DNA of 5,620 nt from Deltaproteobacteria bacterium (GTDB lineage: Bacteria; Myxococcota_A; UBA9160; SMWR01). The translations under genes were made by a program, and so were the position numbers. The DNA lies in NCBI GenBank assembly GCA_019313605.1, contig JAFDAW010000190.1, positions 1 through 5,620 of the forward strand, read 5' to 3'. Positions within the stretch are counted from its first letter, which is position 1; every line of letters begins with the position of its first letter. The notes beneath the pieces were generated by a model, which saw only the letters and a program-made list of their open reading frames with translations, made no database searches and was not told the DNA's origin. Positions 5,619 to 5,620 of this stretch are shown piece after piece.

Positions 5619-5620
5619 TT

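Noticed and set aside
1..5620. CRISPR arrays, insertion sequences, transposases, toxin-antitoxin or defence genes
   Set aside because: No repeat-spacer pattern, no transposase or defence motif in any plausible frame; the coding space is filled by four metabolic genes.

Overview
The window is a fatty-acid (or other acyl-CoA) beta-oxidation cluster, with all genes on the + strand. It holds two consecutive acyl-CoA dehydrogenase (ACAD) genes, one long fused 3-hydroxyacyl-CoA dehydrogenase/enoyl-CoA hydratase of the FadN architecture, and a thiolase. Base composition is GC-rich (roughly 60% by eye) and each gene whose start is visible has a strong purine-rich Shine-Dalgarno sequence. This fits a GC-rich Gram-negative such as a proteobacterium, myxobacterium or related deltaproteobacterial lineage, but nothing in the window fixes the taxon. 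All four genes end in TAG, which is unusual for a GC-rich genome.

Layout. Bases 2-613 are the 3' end of a first ACAD, whose start lies upstream of the window. A 76-base AT-richer gap (614-689) carries a tandem CATTGT(T)GAT repeat and a strong Shine-Dalgarno. Bases 690-1811 are a complete second ACAD of 373 aa. A 62-base gap (1812-1873) carries a textbook-looking intrinsic terminator hairpin with a T6 tract, plus a second perfect 7-bp hairpin that competes with it. Bases 1874-4249 are the 791-aa FadN-like bifunctional enzyme. A 29-base gap holds a small hairpin that touches the thiolase Shine-Dalgarno. Bases 4279-5445 are the 388-aa thiolase. The last 175 bases have no convincing gene. They hold a minus-strand stretch resembling the T-arm, acceptor strand and CCA of a tRNA, and nested inverted repeats at the extreme end.

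How the genes work together. The ACADs would introduce the 2,3-double bond, the FadN-like enzyme would hydrate it and oxidise the 3-hydroxyl, and the thiolase would release acetyl-CoA: one complete turn of beta-oxidation. The most interesting point is that the two ACADs look complementary. The first keeps the helix-G catalytic glutamate but has lost the usual FAD-contact motifs. The second keeps those motifs but has no glutamate at either position used by the family. This is the pattern expected of an obligate alpha2beta2 heteromeric ACAD, like the FadE pairs of actinobacterial steroid degradation. The second point is the possible terminator/antiterminator switch between the ACAD pair and the fadN-fadA pair. 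I see no wholly new system; the rest is ordinary metabolism.
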